A program made the translations under genes and the position numbers. From NCBI RefSeq assembly GCF_027980145.1, contig NZ_JAMZNK010000016.1, forward strand, positions 1 to 64,000: a stretch of 64,000 bases of DNA, read 5' to 3'. Of this stretch, positions 27,346 to 37,271 are shown piece by piece (the first letter of the stretch is position 1; the number at the start of each line of letters is the position of its first letter). This DNA comes from Flavobacterium azizsancarii (GTDB taxonomy: Bacteria; Bacteroidota; Bacteroidia; Flavobacteriales; Flavobacteriaceae). A model generated the notes under the pieces. It worked only from the letters and a program-made list of their open reading frames with translations. It was not told the DNA's origin and searched no databases.

Positions 27346-28722
27346 ATGTTCAATTTTTTGCCACTGGATCCAAAAACAGTTTTCTTGCTTTATTTTTGGG
27401 GAAACCTGTTTATTTGTGTACTTATATTTAGTTATTCGTTTTCGTATGCTACGATTGAGAATAAAAAGAAGTTAAACATTTTTGGATATGGAAAAATAGC
27501 ACTTACGATAGGTTGGGTACTAATTTTTTTAAGAAATATAATTCCTGATTTCATTTCTATCAGTCTTGCTAATTCTATTATTTTGTGCGGATGCTGCTAT
27601 GAAACCATGGCGATGATATCGATGCTCAAAACGAGATCAAAGAGACGTACTCGTTTGCAAATAGGGTTAACAATTGCGGCTATTGCAGTTTTTAATATTG
27701 CAACATTCTTAGACAGCCCGATAAATACTCGCATCTTGATTATGTCGATGGGAATATTTACGATTTTTTTACCCCCAACAATCAGTTATTTTAGAGAAAA
27801 AGGAAATAATCTTTTCCGAATGTTTTATTTGCTTTGCTACGCCGTGTTCGAAGTTTTACTTTTTTTACGCGGAGTTTACACTTATATCAACCCACAGGAA
27901 TATTTTTTTTCGTATCGCTTTTTTGATAGTTTGTATAGTATTGGCTTGTTCTTGCTTACATTAATAGGAACAGTAGGATTTTTATTGTTGGTAAAAGAAA
28001 AACAGGACCTTAAAATCAAAAAACTTTTAAACGATAAAAATTTATTCTTTTCTATTATTGCCCATGATCTTAAAGGTCCATTAGGATCATCAGTTGCATT
28101 GTCAGAAATATTGGCTGAAGAAATTGAAGTATACAGCCGTGAAGAAATCAAGGAAATTACCAGAATGCTCCATGAGTCGAACAAAAATATTTATAAGTTA
28201 CTTGAAAATCTTTTAGACTGGTCACGCGTACAAACGGGAATGATTGAGTATAGCCCGGAAAAAGTGATATTGAATAAATTGATCGAAGAAAATGTGGCAC
28301 TTAATAGAAACACGGCATTAAATAAAAATATAACTATTAAGTTCGACTGGAATGAAATAATTGAAGTTGAACTGGATAAATATATGATTGATACGGTGTT
28401 GCGAAATTTACTGACCAATGCAATTAAATTTACAGAACAACAAGGCGAAATTAGAGTAACGATACAAAAGAAAAATCAAAAAGTAGAGGTATCTATCACG
28501 GACAATGGAATTGGAATTCCGGATAACATAAAAGAAAAACTGTTTAAGATTAATGCAAAAGTGATTCAAAAAGGAACAGAAAATGAAAGCGGAAATGGAT
28601 TGGGATTATTGCTTTGCAGTGAATTTATAAAAAAACATGAGGGCGAAATTTGGGCTGAAAGCGAATTTGGAAAAGGCAGTACTTTCAAGTTTATCTTGCC
28701 GTTGGCGCGTATAAAAAGATAA
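27346..28722 (+). CDS. Membrane sensor histidine kinase
   Basis: A 458-residue kinase. Residues 1-220 hold about seven hydrophobic segments with short loops and no large periplasmic domain, so it probably senses a membrane or internal signal. A short coiled linker (KEKQDLKIKKLLNDKN) leads to the HisKA domain with phospho-acceptor His in FFSIIAHDLKGPLGSS (near 240). The ATPase domain has N box NLLTNAIKFTEQ, G1 DNGIGIPDNI, and G2 GNGLGLLLCSEFIKKHEG. No response regulator is adjacent, so it is an orphan kinase. Confidence 0.92.
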   Translation: MFNFLPLDPKTVFLLYFWGNLFICVLIFSYSFSYATIENKKKLNIFGYGKIALTIGWVLIFLRNIIPDFISISLANSIILCGCCYETMAMISMLKTRSKRRTRLQIGLTIAAIAVFNIATFLDSPINTRILIMSMGIFTIFLPPTISYFREKGNNLFRMFYLLCYAVFEVLLFLRGVYTYINPQEYFFSYRFFDSLYSIGLFLLTLIGTVGFLLLVKEKQDLKIKKLLNDKNLFFSIIAHDLKGPLGSSVALSEILAEEIEVYSREEIKEITRMLHESNKNIYKLLENLLDWSRVQTGMIEYSPEKVILNKLIEENVALNRNTALNKNITIKFDWNEIIEVELDKYMIDTVLRNLLTNAIKFTEQQGEIRVTIQKKNQKVEVSITDNGIGIPDNIKEKLFKINAKVIQKGTENESGNGLGLLLCSEFIKKHEGEIWAESEFGKGSTFKFILPLARIKR

Positions 28723-28773
28723 ACTCGAATTAAACCTTAGTCTTATTCAGAACGAGAATTCTTATGGTCTTGT

Positions 28774-29463
28774 TTAAGCAGTCTGAACTCCAAAAATATA
28801 ACCTACCAATGCCGATGTTGCCATTGCAAAAGTACCCCAGATACAAATACGCAATACCGCTTTTATCGTTTTTGATCCTCCTGCTTTAGCGGCCAAAATT
28901 CCGGATAGTGCCAGAAAAAGTATCGAAAAACCATATTGATAGAACACCATATCTTTGATAGGAGCAAAAAAGGCTACCAGAACCGGTAGCAATCCTCCGG
29001 TAATAAAAGACGTCGCCGATGCAAAAGCGGCCATTAGAGGATTAGCCTGTGTGATTTCGTTTATTCCCAGTTCATCTCTTGCATGAGCTTCAAGCGCATC
29101 GTGTGCCATTAGTGCTTCAGCAACCTGTTTTGCTAATACTGTATTTAATCCTCTTTGAATATAAATATCCCTTAGTTCCTCAAGCTCCTCTTTCGGCATA
29201 GTCTCCAGTGCTATTCTTTCTCTTTTTAAATCGGCTGTTTCAACATCAGATTGTGAACTTACGGATACATATTCGCCCGCAGCCATAGAAAGTGCACCTG
29301 CAACCAAACCGGCTACTGCTGCAAGTAAAATAGGCTCTCTGGAAGCACTGGCAGCGGCAACACCAATAACCAGACTGGTTGTTGATAAAATTCCGTCATT
29401 GGCACCCAAAACAGCTGCCCGTAGCCAACCACTTCTATTGATATAATGATTTTCTGCCTGCAT
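28774..29463 (-). CDS. VIT-family Fe2+/Mn2+ transporter
   Basis: A 229-residue membrane protein of the VIT1/CCC1 family, which exports or stores ferrous iron or manganese. The N-terminal signature is SGWLRAAVLGANDGILSTTS. Helix 2 ends in ALSMAAGEYVSVSSQSD. A cytosolic metal-binding region rich in Glu (LKRERIALETMPKEELEELRD, then EALMAHDALEAHARDELG) separates it from three C-terminal helices. The length is typical. The gene stands alone. The neighbouring gene beyond is an Oar-like receptor in the same direction. Confidence 0.92.
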   Translation of the reverse strand: MQAENHYINRSGWLRAAVLGANDGILSTTSLVIGVAAASASREPILLAAVAGLVAGALSMAAGEYVSVSSQSDVETADLKRERIALETMPKEELEELRDIYIQRGLNTVLAKQVAEALMAHDALEAHARDELGINEITQANPLMAAFASATSFITGGLLPVLVAFFAPIKDMVFYQYGFSILFLALSGILAAKAGGSKTIKAVLRICIWGTFAMATSALVGYIFGVQTA

Positions 29464-29654
29464 AGTTTTATTTTTTAATGTATTCGACTCTGAATTCTCC
29501 TAATGAAATTTACTTCAAAATAGCTTTGGTTATCAAAAGAAGAGCAATAGAATGATTCTAAATTTTGTAAAACGTTTTGAAGACTAATTTTAGTTAGCAC
29601 TAAATCTCAGAATGTAAATCGAACGGAAAATATATCGAAATATAAAATACAGGT

Positions 29655-29699
29655 ATAAAAAAAGTCCCCCAGTTTCATAAGGGTTGAAACTGGGGGACA
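29655..29699 (-). terminator. Strong terminator of the Oar-like receptor gene
   Basis: On the minus strand GTCCCCCAGTTTCA pairs perfectly with TGAAACTGGGGGAC and is followed by seven T. The unusually GC-rich 14-bp stem makes this one of the strongest terminators in the window. Confidence 0.92.
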
Positions 29700-29723
29700 A
29701 TAAAAAAAATAAAACACAATCTT

Positions 29724-32700
29724 CTAGAACGAATATCTCAATCCAAGCTGCCCTTGGAATCTTGAGGCTAATTGATCTACAGTATAAGGTGTAGCCGTAG
29801 GTTTCTGGAAAGTATATGTTGGATCGCCAGTAGCAACTCCGCCTAAATTTCCTGATTTTGTTAATCCTAAGTTGGCTGTTGAATTGTAAGTGTTTGGAAC
29901 GAAATAACTTCTTCCCCAGTCTTTATTGATAAGATTTCCAACATTAGCCATGCTAAATGAGATTTGGAATGTACCCACTTTTGAAACTTTTATTTCATCC
30001 ATTAATTTCAAATCTGCCTGAATGTTCCAAGGCGTAGTATCACCATTTCTTTGAGTGAATGTTCCTCTTCTTGTTTTCAAATAATCATTTCCATTAATAA
30101 AAGCTTCGTAATCTGCTACTTGTTGCGCTGCTGTTGCAGATCGAACACCAGTAGAACTTACCCCAATATATTTAGCCGCTTCTGCTGCATCTTTAAAGAT
30201 ATAAGCCAATCCTGCTGCTTGTCCTGTTCCTGCAATGGTTGAGTTTACAAATCCCCATGAAAACGGATTTCCTGATTGCGCATTAAAATACACGTTTGCA
30301 GAGAAAGTATTGTTTTCAGCCAGTTTTACAGCATATCCTACATTAGAAACGATTCTGTGTTTGATATTAAAGTTAGAAGTTGCCAATTGAGGATCATTAG
30401 GAGTCAATGACTGATTCATCTGGAAGTTACTTTCCATAGAGTTACGAATTCCGTTTGTAACATCTCTTGAATCTCCGTACGTATAAGCCGCCATAAAGCT
30501 AAGACCAAAATCATATGTTTTAGAAACCATCTCCGTAATACTATATCTGTATCCTTTGTTTGTATTTGACAATAAATAAGCATTAGAAAAAGCAGGATTG
30601 ATATTAGCGGCGTAAATTGGCATTTGGTGATTCGTATCATAAGAAAAATAAGTAGGGTTATCAGTCTTATTTACTTGTTGAAATTCAAGATCACGAATCA
30701 CTTTAGTATAAATACCTTCTGTTGTAAATTTATATCCGTTAATGATTTTATCAATTGCAAGAGAATTTCTTAAAACAGCCGGCATTTTAAATTTATTGTC
30801 AACTAAATCTGCCTGTACCTTTGGTGTTGCATCATGATATCCGTTTAATCCGTTGTTGGCCAAAGGATCACCAGCTGCTGCAACCTGAGCAGGAGTAAGG
30901 TTGTTTTTATCGTAACTTCCGTAACCTACACCGTCATTATAATACGCATATCCTAACCATGCAAACGGAATTCTGCCTGTAAATACTCCTGAACCACCTC
31001 TTATAACAAGAGTTTTATCTTCGTCTACATTATAAGTAAATCCTATTCTTGGCGAAATTAGTGCTGTGCTAAAAAAGTTGTTACTAATCTGGCTTAATGG
31101 CGTATAACTATATGTTGTGCCATAATTAGGGTCAGCCGGCGAGTTTTGTACTTGTGGACTTAATTTTGGCTTATTTGGCAAATCAGTATAATCAACTCTC
31201 ACACCAGGCGTAACTTTTAGTTTGTTGCCAATTCTAATCTCATCCTGTACATAAAAACTGTAAAGGTTTACTTTAAATTTAGCGTATGGATTATTAAAAA
31301 TCTCATCTCTTGTAGAACCGTCAAAAGGATACGTTCCGCGAACACGAGTTGGAGTTTTGCTGTAGAAATCTGCCAGTGATTTGTATGAAACCCTTCCATT
31401 AAGAGCATTTACAAAACCGTAATTAATGTCGTAAAATTCGTTGTGAGTACCAAATAATAAAGTATGGTTTCCTGTTTTATAAGTAAGGTTGTCTGTGATT
31501 TCGGCTGTATTTTGTTTCATATTAAAAACAGTTGCTTCACGATCATTTCCTAAGAAAATTGTTCCTCCGTTATATCCAATTTCTGCCTGAGGAAACATAG
31601 CATTTCCTGATTTTGGATCACGATAATCTTTAATAGCTGAATAACTTGCAAGGAATGAGTTAGACCATTGACTGTTAAAATGACTTTTTAATTCTAAGAC
31701 AGTACTGCTGGATTCGTTTTTTTGTGTAAAATCCATGCTTGAAAATCTAAAGTTTGCTGCGTCACGCTCTAAATTTGATGCCTGAGAAATTACTGTATTG
31801 TTTCTTAACGAAAGAGAGTGTTTGTCATTAATTTTCCAATCTAATTTGTTGAAGAATTTTTGGCTTTTTGCAAAGTTGTTGTAGGCACCATAACTTCCAG
31901 GATCAAATCCGTAGTTTGACTTAACGAAATTCGAAATTTGTTCTGCTGTAGTATTATCAACCAATGAAGTTAATTTTCCGTCAGAGTTTGTTTGTCCGGC
32001 ATTGTAAAATAAAGGATCCGTTCTCTCTGCATATTCCATATTAGTAAAGAAGAATAATTTATCCTTAATAATTGGCAGGCCTAATCTGAAACCAATTTGA
32101 TAATCACCAAAAGATTTTGGCATTTTAGAACCGTCACCTGCATTATTAGGACCTGTCATAGCTGCATTTCTGCCATAGCTATAAATAGATCCGGTCACTT
32201 CGTTTGTACCGCTGCGCGTAACGGCATTGACGCTTCCGCCTAAAAAGTTTCCTAATTTAATGTCATAAGGAGCAATATAAACCTGAATGTCCTGTATTGC
32301 ATCAAGACTTATAGAATTTGATCGTGTACTGCTTCCAGGCATTCCTGATGTTCCTGACTGACCACCCAAAGACGGGCTAAAACCAATTGCATCATTGTTT
32401 ATAGAACCATCGATCGTAACGTTGTTGTATCTAAAATTGGTTCCGGCAAAAGAGTTGTTAGAACTCTGAGGAACTAATTTTGTAACGTCCTGAATTCCTC
32501 TGTTGATTAACGGTAAACCATTAATTTTTTTCTCATTAATACTTGTCCCATTATTTTTTGAAGAAGGTTTTGAACCTGTAATAACCACTTCTTCTAATAC
32601 ATTATTATCTGTTTTACCAACCACAATAGCAGGTAAATCATTATCGCCTAATGCTAAATTTATTTGTGCATTAGAATAATCTTTGGTACCTGAACTTTTA

Positions 32701-32939
32701 ATTTCTAATTCGTAAGGTCCGCCGGCATTTAAATTTTCGAAACTAAATCTACCTTGTTTATCCGTTACAGCTCTGTAAACTGCATTAGTAGGTAAATGTG
32801 TTAATGTAACCTCAGCACCAGTAAGTGGACTTGTTCCATCGCTAACTTTTGCAGATAAGGATGAGGTTGTAATTTGGGCAAAAATGTTTCCCATAACGAG
32901 AAGCATTAAAGCCGAAAAAAAGAGTTTTAGTTTTGTCAT
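29724..32939 (-). CDS. Oar-like TonB-dependent receptor
   Basis: A 1071-residue outer-membrane protein of the Oar/OmpA-related TonB receptor group. A signal peptide ends near residue 22 (MGNIFAQ). A carboxypeptidase-regulatory-like domain follows (about 28-105, LSAKVSDGTSPLTGAEVTLT), then a TonB-box-like segment (VLEEVVITGS). The plug carries long Gly/Ser-rich inserts (SLGGQSGTSGMPGSSTRSNS) and YDIKLGNFLGGSVNAVTRSG. A large barrel ends in FQGQLGLRYSF. Oar proteins are linked to surface adhesion or export of large substrates in Myxococcus and Bacteroidota. Its substrate here is unknown, and no SusD partner is adjacent. Confidence 0.92.
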   Translation of the reverse strand: MTKLKLFFSALMLLVMGNIFAQITTSSLSAKVSDGTSPLTGAEVTLTHLPTNAVYRAVTDKQGRFSFENLNAGGPYELEIKSSGTKDYSNAQINLALGDNDLPAIVVGKTDNNVLEEVVITGSKPSSKNNGTSINEKKINGLPLINRGIQDVTKLVPQSSNNSFAGTNFRYNNVTIDGSINNDAIGFSPSLGGQSGTSGMPGSSTRSNSISLDAIQDIQVYIAPYDIKLGNFLGGSVNAVTRSGTNEVTGSIYSYGRNAAMTGPNNAGDGSKMPKSFGDYQIGFRLGLPIIKDKLFFFTNMEYAERTDPLFYNAGQTNSDGKLTSLVDNTTAEQISNFVKSNYGFDPGSYGAYNNFAKSQKFFNKLDWKINDKHSLSLRNNTVISQASNLERDAANFRFSSMDFTQKNESSSTVLELKSHFNSQWSNSFLASYSAIKDYRDPKSGNAMFPQAEIGYNGGTIFLGNDREATVFNMKQNTAEITDNLTYKTGNHTLLFGTHNEFYDINYGFVNALNGRVSYKSLADFYSKTPTRVRGTYPFDGSTRDEIFNNPYAKFKVNLYSFYVQDEIRIGNKLKVTPGVRVDYTDLPNKPKLSPQVQNSPADPNYGTTYSYTPLSQISNNFFSTALISPRIGFTYNVDEDKTLVIRGGSGVFTGRIPFAWLGYAYYNDGVGYGSYDKNNLTPAQVAAAGDPLANNGLNGYHDATPKVQADLVDNKFKMPAVLRNSLAIDKIINGYKFTTEGIYTKVIRDLEFQQVNKTDNPTYFSYDTNHQMPIYAANINPAFSNAYLLSNTNKGYRYSITEMVSKTYDFGLSFMAAYTYGDSRDVTNGIRNSMESNFQMNQSLTPNDPQLATSNFNIKHRIVSNVGYAVKLAENNTFSANVYFNAQSGNPFSWGFVNSTIAGTGQAAGLAYIFKDAAEAAKYIGVSSTGVRSATAAQQVADYEAFINGNDYLKTRRGTFTQRNGDTTPWNIQADLKLMDEIKVSKVGTFQISFSMANVGNLINKDWGRSYFVPNTYNSTANLGLTKSGNLGGVATGDPTYTFQKPTATPYTVDQLASRFQGQLGLRYSF

Positions 32940-33262
32940 TGTTTTTTAGTTTTTATTTGACAAAGAAACTCTGTTTGTTTCGATCTGATTTAAGCTTTTT
33001 GTTAACTTAAAATCATAAAACAATTCATTGTTAACTAAGGATTATGAACGTGTTATTTTTTTAAAATCGCTTTAACTACTTAGAATCAACGCTTTGTGTA
33101 AAAATCTAAAAATAAGTAGATTAGATTTGAGTTTAAAGTAGATTAGAAAAAGATTAGAGTGTTAAGCAAATGTTAGCGATCGGTAAAATTGATAACCTTA
33201 GATATTACTATTCTAATGTAAAAATGTAAATATTTTGATATATTAAGACAATGATAATTTCA
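32940..33262. other. AT-rich leader of the Oar-like gene, no gene
   Basis: No coding frame or clear hairpin was seen. On the minus strand TTTCTTTG near 32959-32966 is one mismatch from TAnnTTTG and could be the receptor's -7 element, but no -33 TTG supports it. Confidence 0.4.
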
Positions 33263-33804
33263 AATGAGCATAAAATTGAATAGCGTCCAGCTTTAGCGGG
33301 ATGTCATTAAGTTCAGGGGAAATCTATAAAATTACTTTACAGTTTAATCAAGAAAGTAATTGGAAAAATCCGTTTTTATCAGCGATTTCGCTTTAGCGAA
33401 TCAGTAAAATCAGCGTCTAATTTTGACGCGGATATAATAGATTTACTTCGTAAATACGCGGATAAAAATGGATTTGGTTTGCAATAATTTTATTTTTAAA
33501 AGCTTAACTTAATGACATTGGGCTTCGGGATAGTGTGAACCCTCGTTTCTCGGGATGACAAGATTGTGCGTAATCAAAATTTACTATTAAAAATCCGCAT
33601 CAATCCGTGCTTTCGCATTAGCGAATCCGTGTCATCCGCATGCCATTGCGCAAACTTATGGCAACGAGGGATCACACAAGCAGCTCGACAGAGATTAGCG
33701 ATTTTGCTTGCGGAGTTTCTTGCGGAGATCCCTCGTTCCTCGGGATGACAATAATTATGGTTACTTTGGTTCTGCACAATCTGCGAGAAAAAAAAAATAA
33801 TTCT
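33263..33804. repeat. Mosaic of dispersed palindromic repeats
   Basis: Three repeat families are packed into one non-coding stretch. (1) 33364-33475 has outer arms AAAAATCCGTTTTTATC and GGATAAAAATGGATTT, with an inner TTCGCTTTAGCGAA palindrome. (2) 33592-33642 repeats the TTTCGCATTAGCGAATC palindrome. (3) The direct repeat CCTCGTTYCTCGGGATGACA lies at 33540 and 33730; the second copy is in an element with perfect 11-bp inverted arms AACGAGGGATC (33663-33673) and GATCCCTCGTT (33727-33737). The interior CGACAGAGATTAGCGA recurs in the element at 39942-40050. Short ORFs across this area are fortuitous. Confidence 0.8.
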
Positions 33805-35172
33805 TTAAGGAAATACCAACGAAAACGAAGTGCCTTTTCCGAGTTCAGAATCTACTGTCAAATTTATATTATGAAGTTTAAGAATTTGCATGGTAATGTA
33901 AAGACCCAAACCCTGACCCTGAATATGGCGTGTATTATCACTTCTGAAAAAAAGATCAAAAATAGATTGTTTATCCTCTTCTGAAATTCCCGGACCCTGA
34001 TCTGTAATTTTTATCATAAGTTTTCCTTCGTTTAAAAGGGCAAACACTTCTACCGGAGCAGGAGAGGAGAATTTAACAGCATTATCCAATATATTGTATA
34101 AGGCAATAAAAAGCATGTGTTTATTGGCGTGAACAGAAAGTAAATGTTCATGATCAGCAACAGCATTTACATCTACAGAAACCTTAGATTCAGGATATTC
34201 AATGGCTTTCTTTTCCAGAACATTCCATAATATCTCGTCTATTCGTACCGTTTCCATTTGTTGAGGTTCAGACAATTCAAGTCCTGATAATACAAGAAGT
34301 CCTTCCAGAGTAGCTTTAAGGTGCAGAGTATCTTTTCTTAAAGATTTTAGTATTTCCTCATATTGCTTGTTAGTTCTGGGTTGTTGCAGTGAGACATCAA
34401 TATCACCAATAATAATAGTAAGAGGAGTTTTTAATTCGTGTGAAGCATTTTTCAGGAAATTATTCTGAATCATTATGCCACTCTCCAGTCTTTCCAGAAG
34501 ATAATTAAAAGTGGTAGCCAATTCTTTAATTTCATTTTTACCGTTAGTTTGTGGTATTTCTAATCTCGAATGAAGATTTTCTGTTGTTATCGTATTTACT
34601 TTGGCTATAACTTCCGTAAAGGGACGAAAAGTTTGTCTTGCCAGAAATGTTCCCAAAAGATAATTTAAAGGGATTCCCACCAGATAAAATAAAATAAACA
34701 TTAAGCCCAATATCTCTACTTGTTTATTACCTGCACGATCAATTCCTGAAACTACAATGATAAAATCTCCCTGATTGTCAGTATAAAAAAGAGCTACAAA
34801 TTGTCTTTTACCTCTCGTAAAAGTAAACAGTTTTTCTTTTTTGATATTCTCTAAGTCCTTATCGCTTAATTGAAAGTCAATTGTATCTTTTATATAAATT
34901 TTGTTGGTCTTAGCATCGTAAATACGAATAGACTCATTGTTTATTCGTTTGTACTGAAGTTCAATTTGTTGATAACGGGCGCTGTTCATCTCTTTTATTT
35001 CATCTTTTTCAAAATAAAAAAGTGCGGCAGTCATCGCATGATCTTCAAGATTATCAAAATAAAGATCTTTCATATGACTTCTAAACAAGAGGAAAGATCC
35101 GGCCATAAGAAGCCCGACTATAAAAGCAAAAAGCAAAGTAGAATTGACCGCTAATTTATTTTTAAGATTCAT
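33805..35172 (-). CDS. HAMP-type sensor histidine kinase
   Basis: A 455-residue kinase. Membrane helices lie near 10-31 and 150-175 and enclose a periplasmic sensor of about 115 residues. A HAMP-like linker (RPFTEVIAKVNTITTENL) leads to HisKA with the acceptor His in NASHELKTPLTII. The ATPase domain has N box NILDNAVKFS, G1 DQGPGISEED and G2 GQGLGLYITMQIL. It overlaps the upstream response-regulator gene by 11 bases, so the two form a coupled two-component system. The domain pattern resembles CusS/ArlS-type sensors; the stimulus is unknown. Confidence 0.93.
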   Translation of the reverse strand: MNLKNKLAVNSTLLFAFIVGLLMAGSFLLFRSHMKDLYFDNLEDHAMTAALFYFEKDEIKEMNSARYQQIELQYKRINNESIRIYDAKTNKIYIKDTIDFQLSDKDLENIKKEKLFTFTRGKRQFVALFYTDNQGDFIIVVSGIDRAGNKQVEILGLMFILFYLVGIPLNYLLGTFLARQTFRPFTEVIAKVNTITTENLHSRLEIPQTNGKNEIKELATTFNYLLERLESGIMIQNNFLKNASHELKTPLTIIIGDIDVSLQQPRTNKQYEEILKSLRKDTLHLKATLEGLLVLSGLELSEPQQMETVRIDEILWNVLEKKAIEYPESKVSVDVNAVADHEHLLSVHANKHMLFIALYNILDNAVKFSSPAPVEVFALLNEGKLMIKITDQGPGISEEDKQSIFDLFFRSDNTRHIQGQGLGLYITMQILKLHNINLTVDSELGKGTSFSLVFP

Positions 35173-35854
35173 GACTCTTTTGTTTGAGCATATATCCTGT
35201 TCCTTTTATAGTATGAATTAAAGGGGTAGGGAAGTTCTTGTCTATTTTATTGCGCAAATAATTAATATAAACATCGACAGTATTTGATGTAGTATCAAAA
35301 TCAATATTCCAGACCGCTTGTGCAATTGCAATTCTGGACAATGCTTTCTCACGGTTTTTCATAAAAAAAATCAAAAGCTTCAATTCCCTCGAAGACAAAT
35401 TCAGTTCTTTCCCGTCCCTGGAAGCACTTTGTTCTTTCATATTAATTTCAACTCCGGCATAGGACTGAAAATCTAAAATTCCGGTGCTGAATTCAGCACG
35501 GCGAAGCTGCGCATTTATTCTTGCCAGCAATTCCTCGAACAAAAAAGGTTTTGCCAGATAATCATCAGCTCCGGCTTGTAAACCTTTTACTTTTTCGTGT
35601 GGCGTATCAAGCGCACTTAAAATAAGTATTGGCACAATAATTTTTCGGCTTCTTAAAACTTCGCAAACTTCAAATCCCGTAATATCAGGCAACATAATGT
35701 CGAGAATAATAATATTATAAGTATTCTCCATTACCTCTTTTATGGCATCAAAACCTTTTGTAATTGTTTTTACCTCATAGAGATGTTCCTCAAGTCCTCT
35801 TGTTATAAAGGAGGCAACTCTTGGATCGTCTTCGACTAATAATACTTTATTCAT
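35162..35854 (-). CDS. OmpR-family response regulator
   Basis: A 230-residue regulator. The receiver domain (1-120) has the acidic pair LVEDDPR, phospho-acceptor Asp in NIIILDIMLPD, and Lys of DDYLAKPF. The C-terminal winged helix (about 130-225) has LSSRELKLLIFFMKN and TSNTVDVYINYLRNKID, then TIKGTGYMLK. It is the first gene of a pair with the kinase, with overlapping reading frames. The targets are not known; the bestrophin gene upstream is in the same direction and could be linked. Confidence 0.95.
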   Translation of the reverse strand: MNKVLLVEDDPRVASFITRGLEEHLYEVKTITKGFDAIKEVMENTYNIIILDIMLPDITGFEVCEVLRSRKIIVPILILSALDTPHEKVKGLQAGADDYLAKPFLFEELLARINAQLRRAEFSTGILDFQSYAGVEINMKEQSASRDGKELNLSSRELKLLIFFMKNREKALSRIAIAQAVWNIDFDTTSNTVDVYINYLRNKIDKNFPTPLIHTIKGTGYMLKQKSHES

Positions 35855-35888
35855 AACTTGAAATAATTGGCGTGTGTAATAGTATAAA

Positions 35889-36806
35889 TTAAGTAATACA
35901 ATAGAGATTTTGATTTTGTATTGGTCTTACTTTTTTGTCGTTTAATTCTAACAGCGTGTTCTCTATCATTTGAGCCATTGTATCCAGTGCGAGATCGTTA
36001 GGCTGTAATCCAAACGGATTTTCTAATTCATCGGCAATTGCCTCAAGCGCAACAAAAGTATATGCAATAAAAACAATTATAAAAGGAGTAATCCAACCCA
36101 TTGTTTCTACAAAACCAAATGATAATAAAAAACAATAAATATAAACTGTTCTATGCAGCAAGACACTATAGGTATAAGGAATTGGAGTGCTGGCAATTCT
36201 TTCGCATCCGCCTACAATATCGGAGAGTTTATTCAGGTTTTCTTCAAAAGCCAATTGCGTAACACTGTCTATTTTGTTTTCTGATTTAGCAGTTTTCACC
36301 CAAATTCCCAACTGCCTCAAAATAATAATTGGTTTATATTGTACCGTTTTGAGCTGTTCAATAAAATTTTTCGGCAGCAATCGGTTCAGGTCCTCCTCCG
36401 GATCAGTTTCCCTAAGCTGATGCTTCAGGCTATATACAAATGCAATTAATAAATTAGTAAAATTATCACGTTTAGCTTCATATGCGGGATCATTAATAAG
36501 AGTGATACTTTGTCTGGCAAGCGATCTGGTATCATTTAGTAATGCTCCCCAAAGTTTTCTCCCTTCCCAGAACCGGTCATAACTTACACTGTTTCTAAAA
36601 CCAAGGAAAATAGCAAGAGCAATCCCAAAAAGCGTAAAAATAGCCGGATTAATATGCAGATTGTATTTTATTAAATAAGGTTTAAAATAAACTACCAAAA
36701 GAGAAAACAGCAATAATAACAAAAGCCTGGGAAGCAATTGTGGCAAAACAGACCCTTTCCATTCAAAAAGCATTTTAAACCAGGTATTCTTTTTCTTGAT
36801 AATCAT
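35889..36806 (-). CDS. Bestrophin-family channel protein
   Basis: A 305-residue membrane protein of the bacterial bestrophin (YneE-like) family, ion channels that form pentamers. Hallmarks are WKGSVLPQLLPRLLLLLLFS, NPAIFTLFGIALAIFLGFRNSVSYDRFWEGRKLWGALLND across its conserved helix and loop, and the C-terminal VALEAIADELENPFGLQPNDLALD. The length is typical. It lies 34 bases upstream of the OmpR-type regulator on the same strand, so co-transcription is possible. Bacterial homologues may conduct cations; the ion cannot be told from the sequence. Confidence 0.92.
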   Translation of the reverse strand: MIIKKKNTWFKMLFEWKGSVLPQLLPRLLLLLLFSLLVVYFKPYLIKYNLHINPAIFTLFGIALAIFLGFRNSVSYDRFWEGRKLWGALLNDTRSLARQSITLINDPAYEAKRDNFTNLLIAFVYSLKHQLRETDPEEDLNRLLPKNFIEQLKTVQYKPIIILRQLGIWVKTAKSENKIDSVTQLAFEENLNKLSDIVGGCERIASTPIPYTYSVLLHRTVYIYCFLLSFGFVETMGWITPFIIVFIAYTFVALEAIADELENPFGLQPNDLALDTMAQMIENTLLELNDKKVRPIQNQNLYCIT

Positions 36807-36898
36807 TGGCAGTGACTAGATTTGTTGCTATAAAAGTAATTAAAAAGTAGAACCTCCTGCAAAAAATCAGTAAAGAATAGAATGAAAAGAGATATTAA

Positions 36899-37246
36899 TT
36901 ATTTCGACCCGTCTATTGCCAGCCAATCTTCAGTCCATTGATGTAAATTCTTTATTGTAGTTTTTAAATCTTTTCCTTTTTCGGTTAATGAATATTCAAC
37001 AGTGGGAGGAACTGTTGCAAAAGCTTCGCGAATAAGAATTTTATGTTCTTCGAGACTTTTTAGTTCCTTAACCAACATTCGGGTATTGATTCCTGTAACA
37101 GAACGTTCGAGTTCTTTAAAACGTTTTTTTCCGTCGAGTAAAGTATAAATGATCAAAAAAGTCCATTTTCCTCCCAAAATTGCAAGAGCAGTTTGTATAT
37201 CGCAAATTTTTTCAATTTCTTTTTTCTTCGTCTCCCTTGTGTCCAT
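36899..37246 (-). CDS. HxlR-family transcriptional regulator
   Basis: A 115-residue winged-helix regulator (CDIQTALAILGGKWTFLIIY, KRFKELERSVTGINTRMLVKELK, VPPTVEYSLTEKGKDL). A Cys near residue 15 occupies the redox-sensor position of the family. It is divergent from an old yellow enzyme gene, which is the usual arrangement for regulators of electrophile-detoxifying reductases. A promoter with direct GTGTAC repeats precedes it. Control of the neighbouring reductase and of itself is inferred. Confidence 0.93.
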   Translation of the reverse strand: MDTRETKKKEIEKICDIQTALAILGGKWTFLIIYTLLDGKKRFKELERSVTGINTRMLVKELKSLEEHKILIREAFATVPPTVEYSLTEKGKDLKTTIKNLHQWTEDWLAIDGSK

Positions 37247-37271
37247 CGTATTGCTTTATATTATGTCTATA

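Noticed and set aside
33566..33984. Short overlapping ORFs on both strands between the Oar-like and kinase genes
   Set aside because: They consist of dispersed palindromic repeat sequence or run antisense into the kinase gene; no protein-like features.
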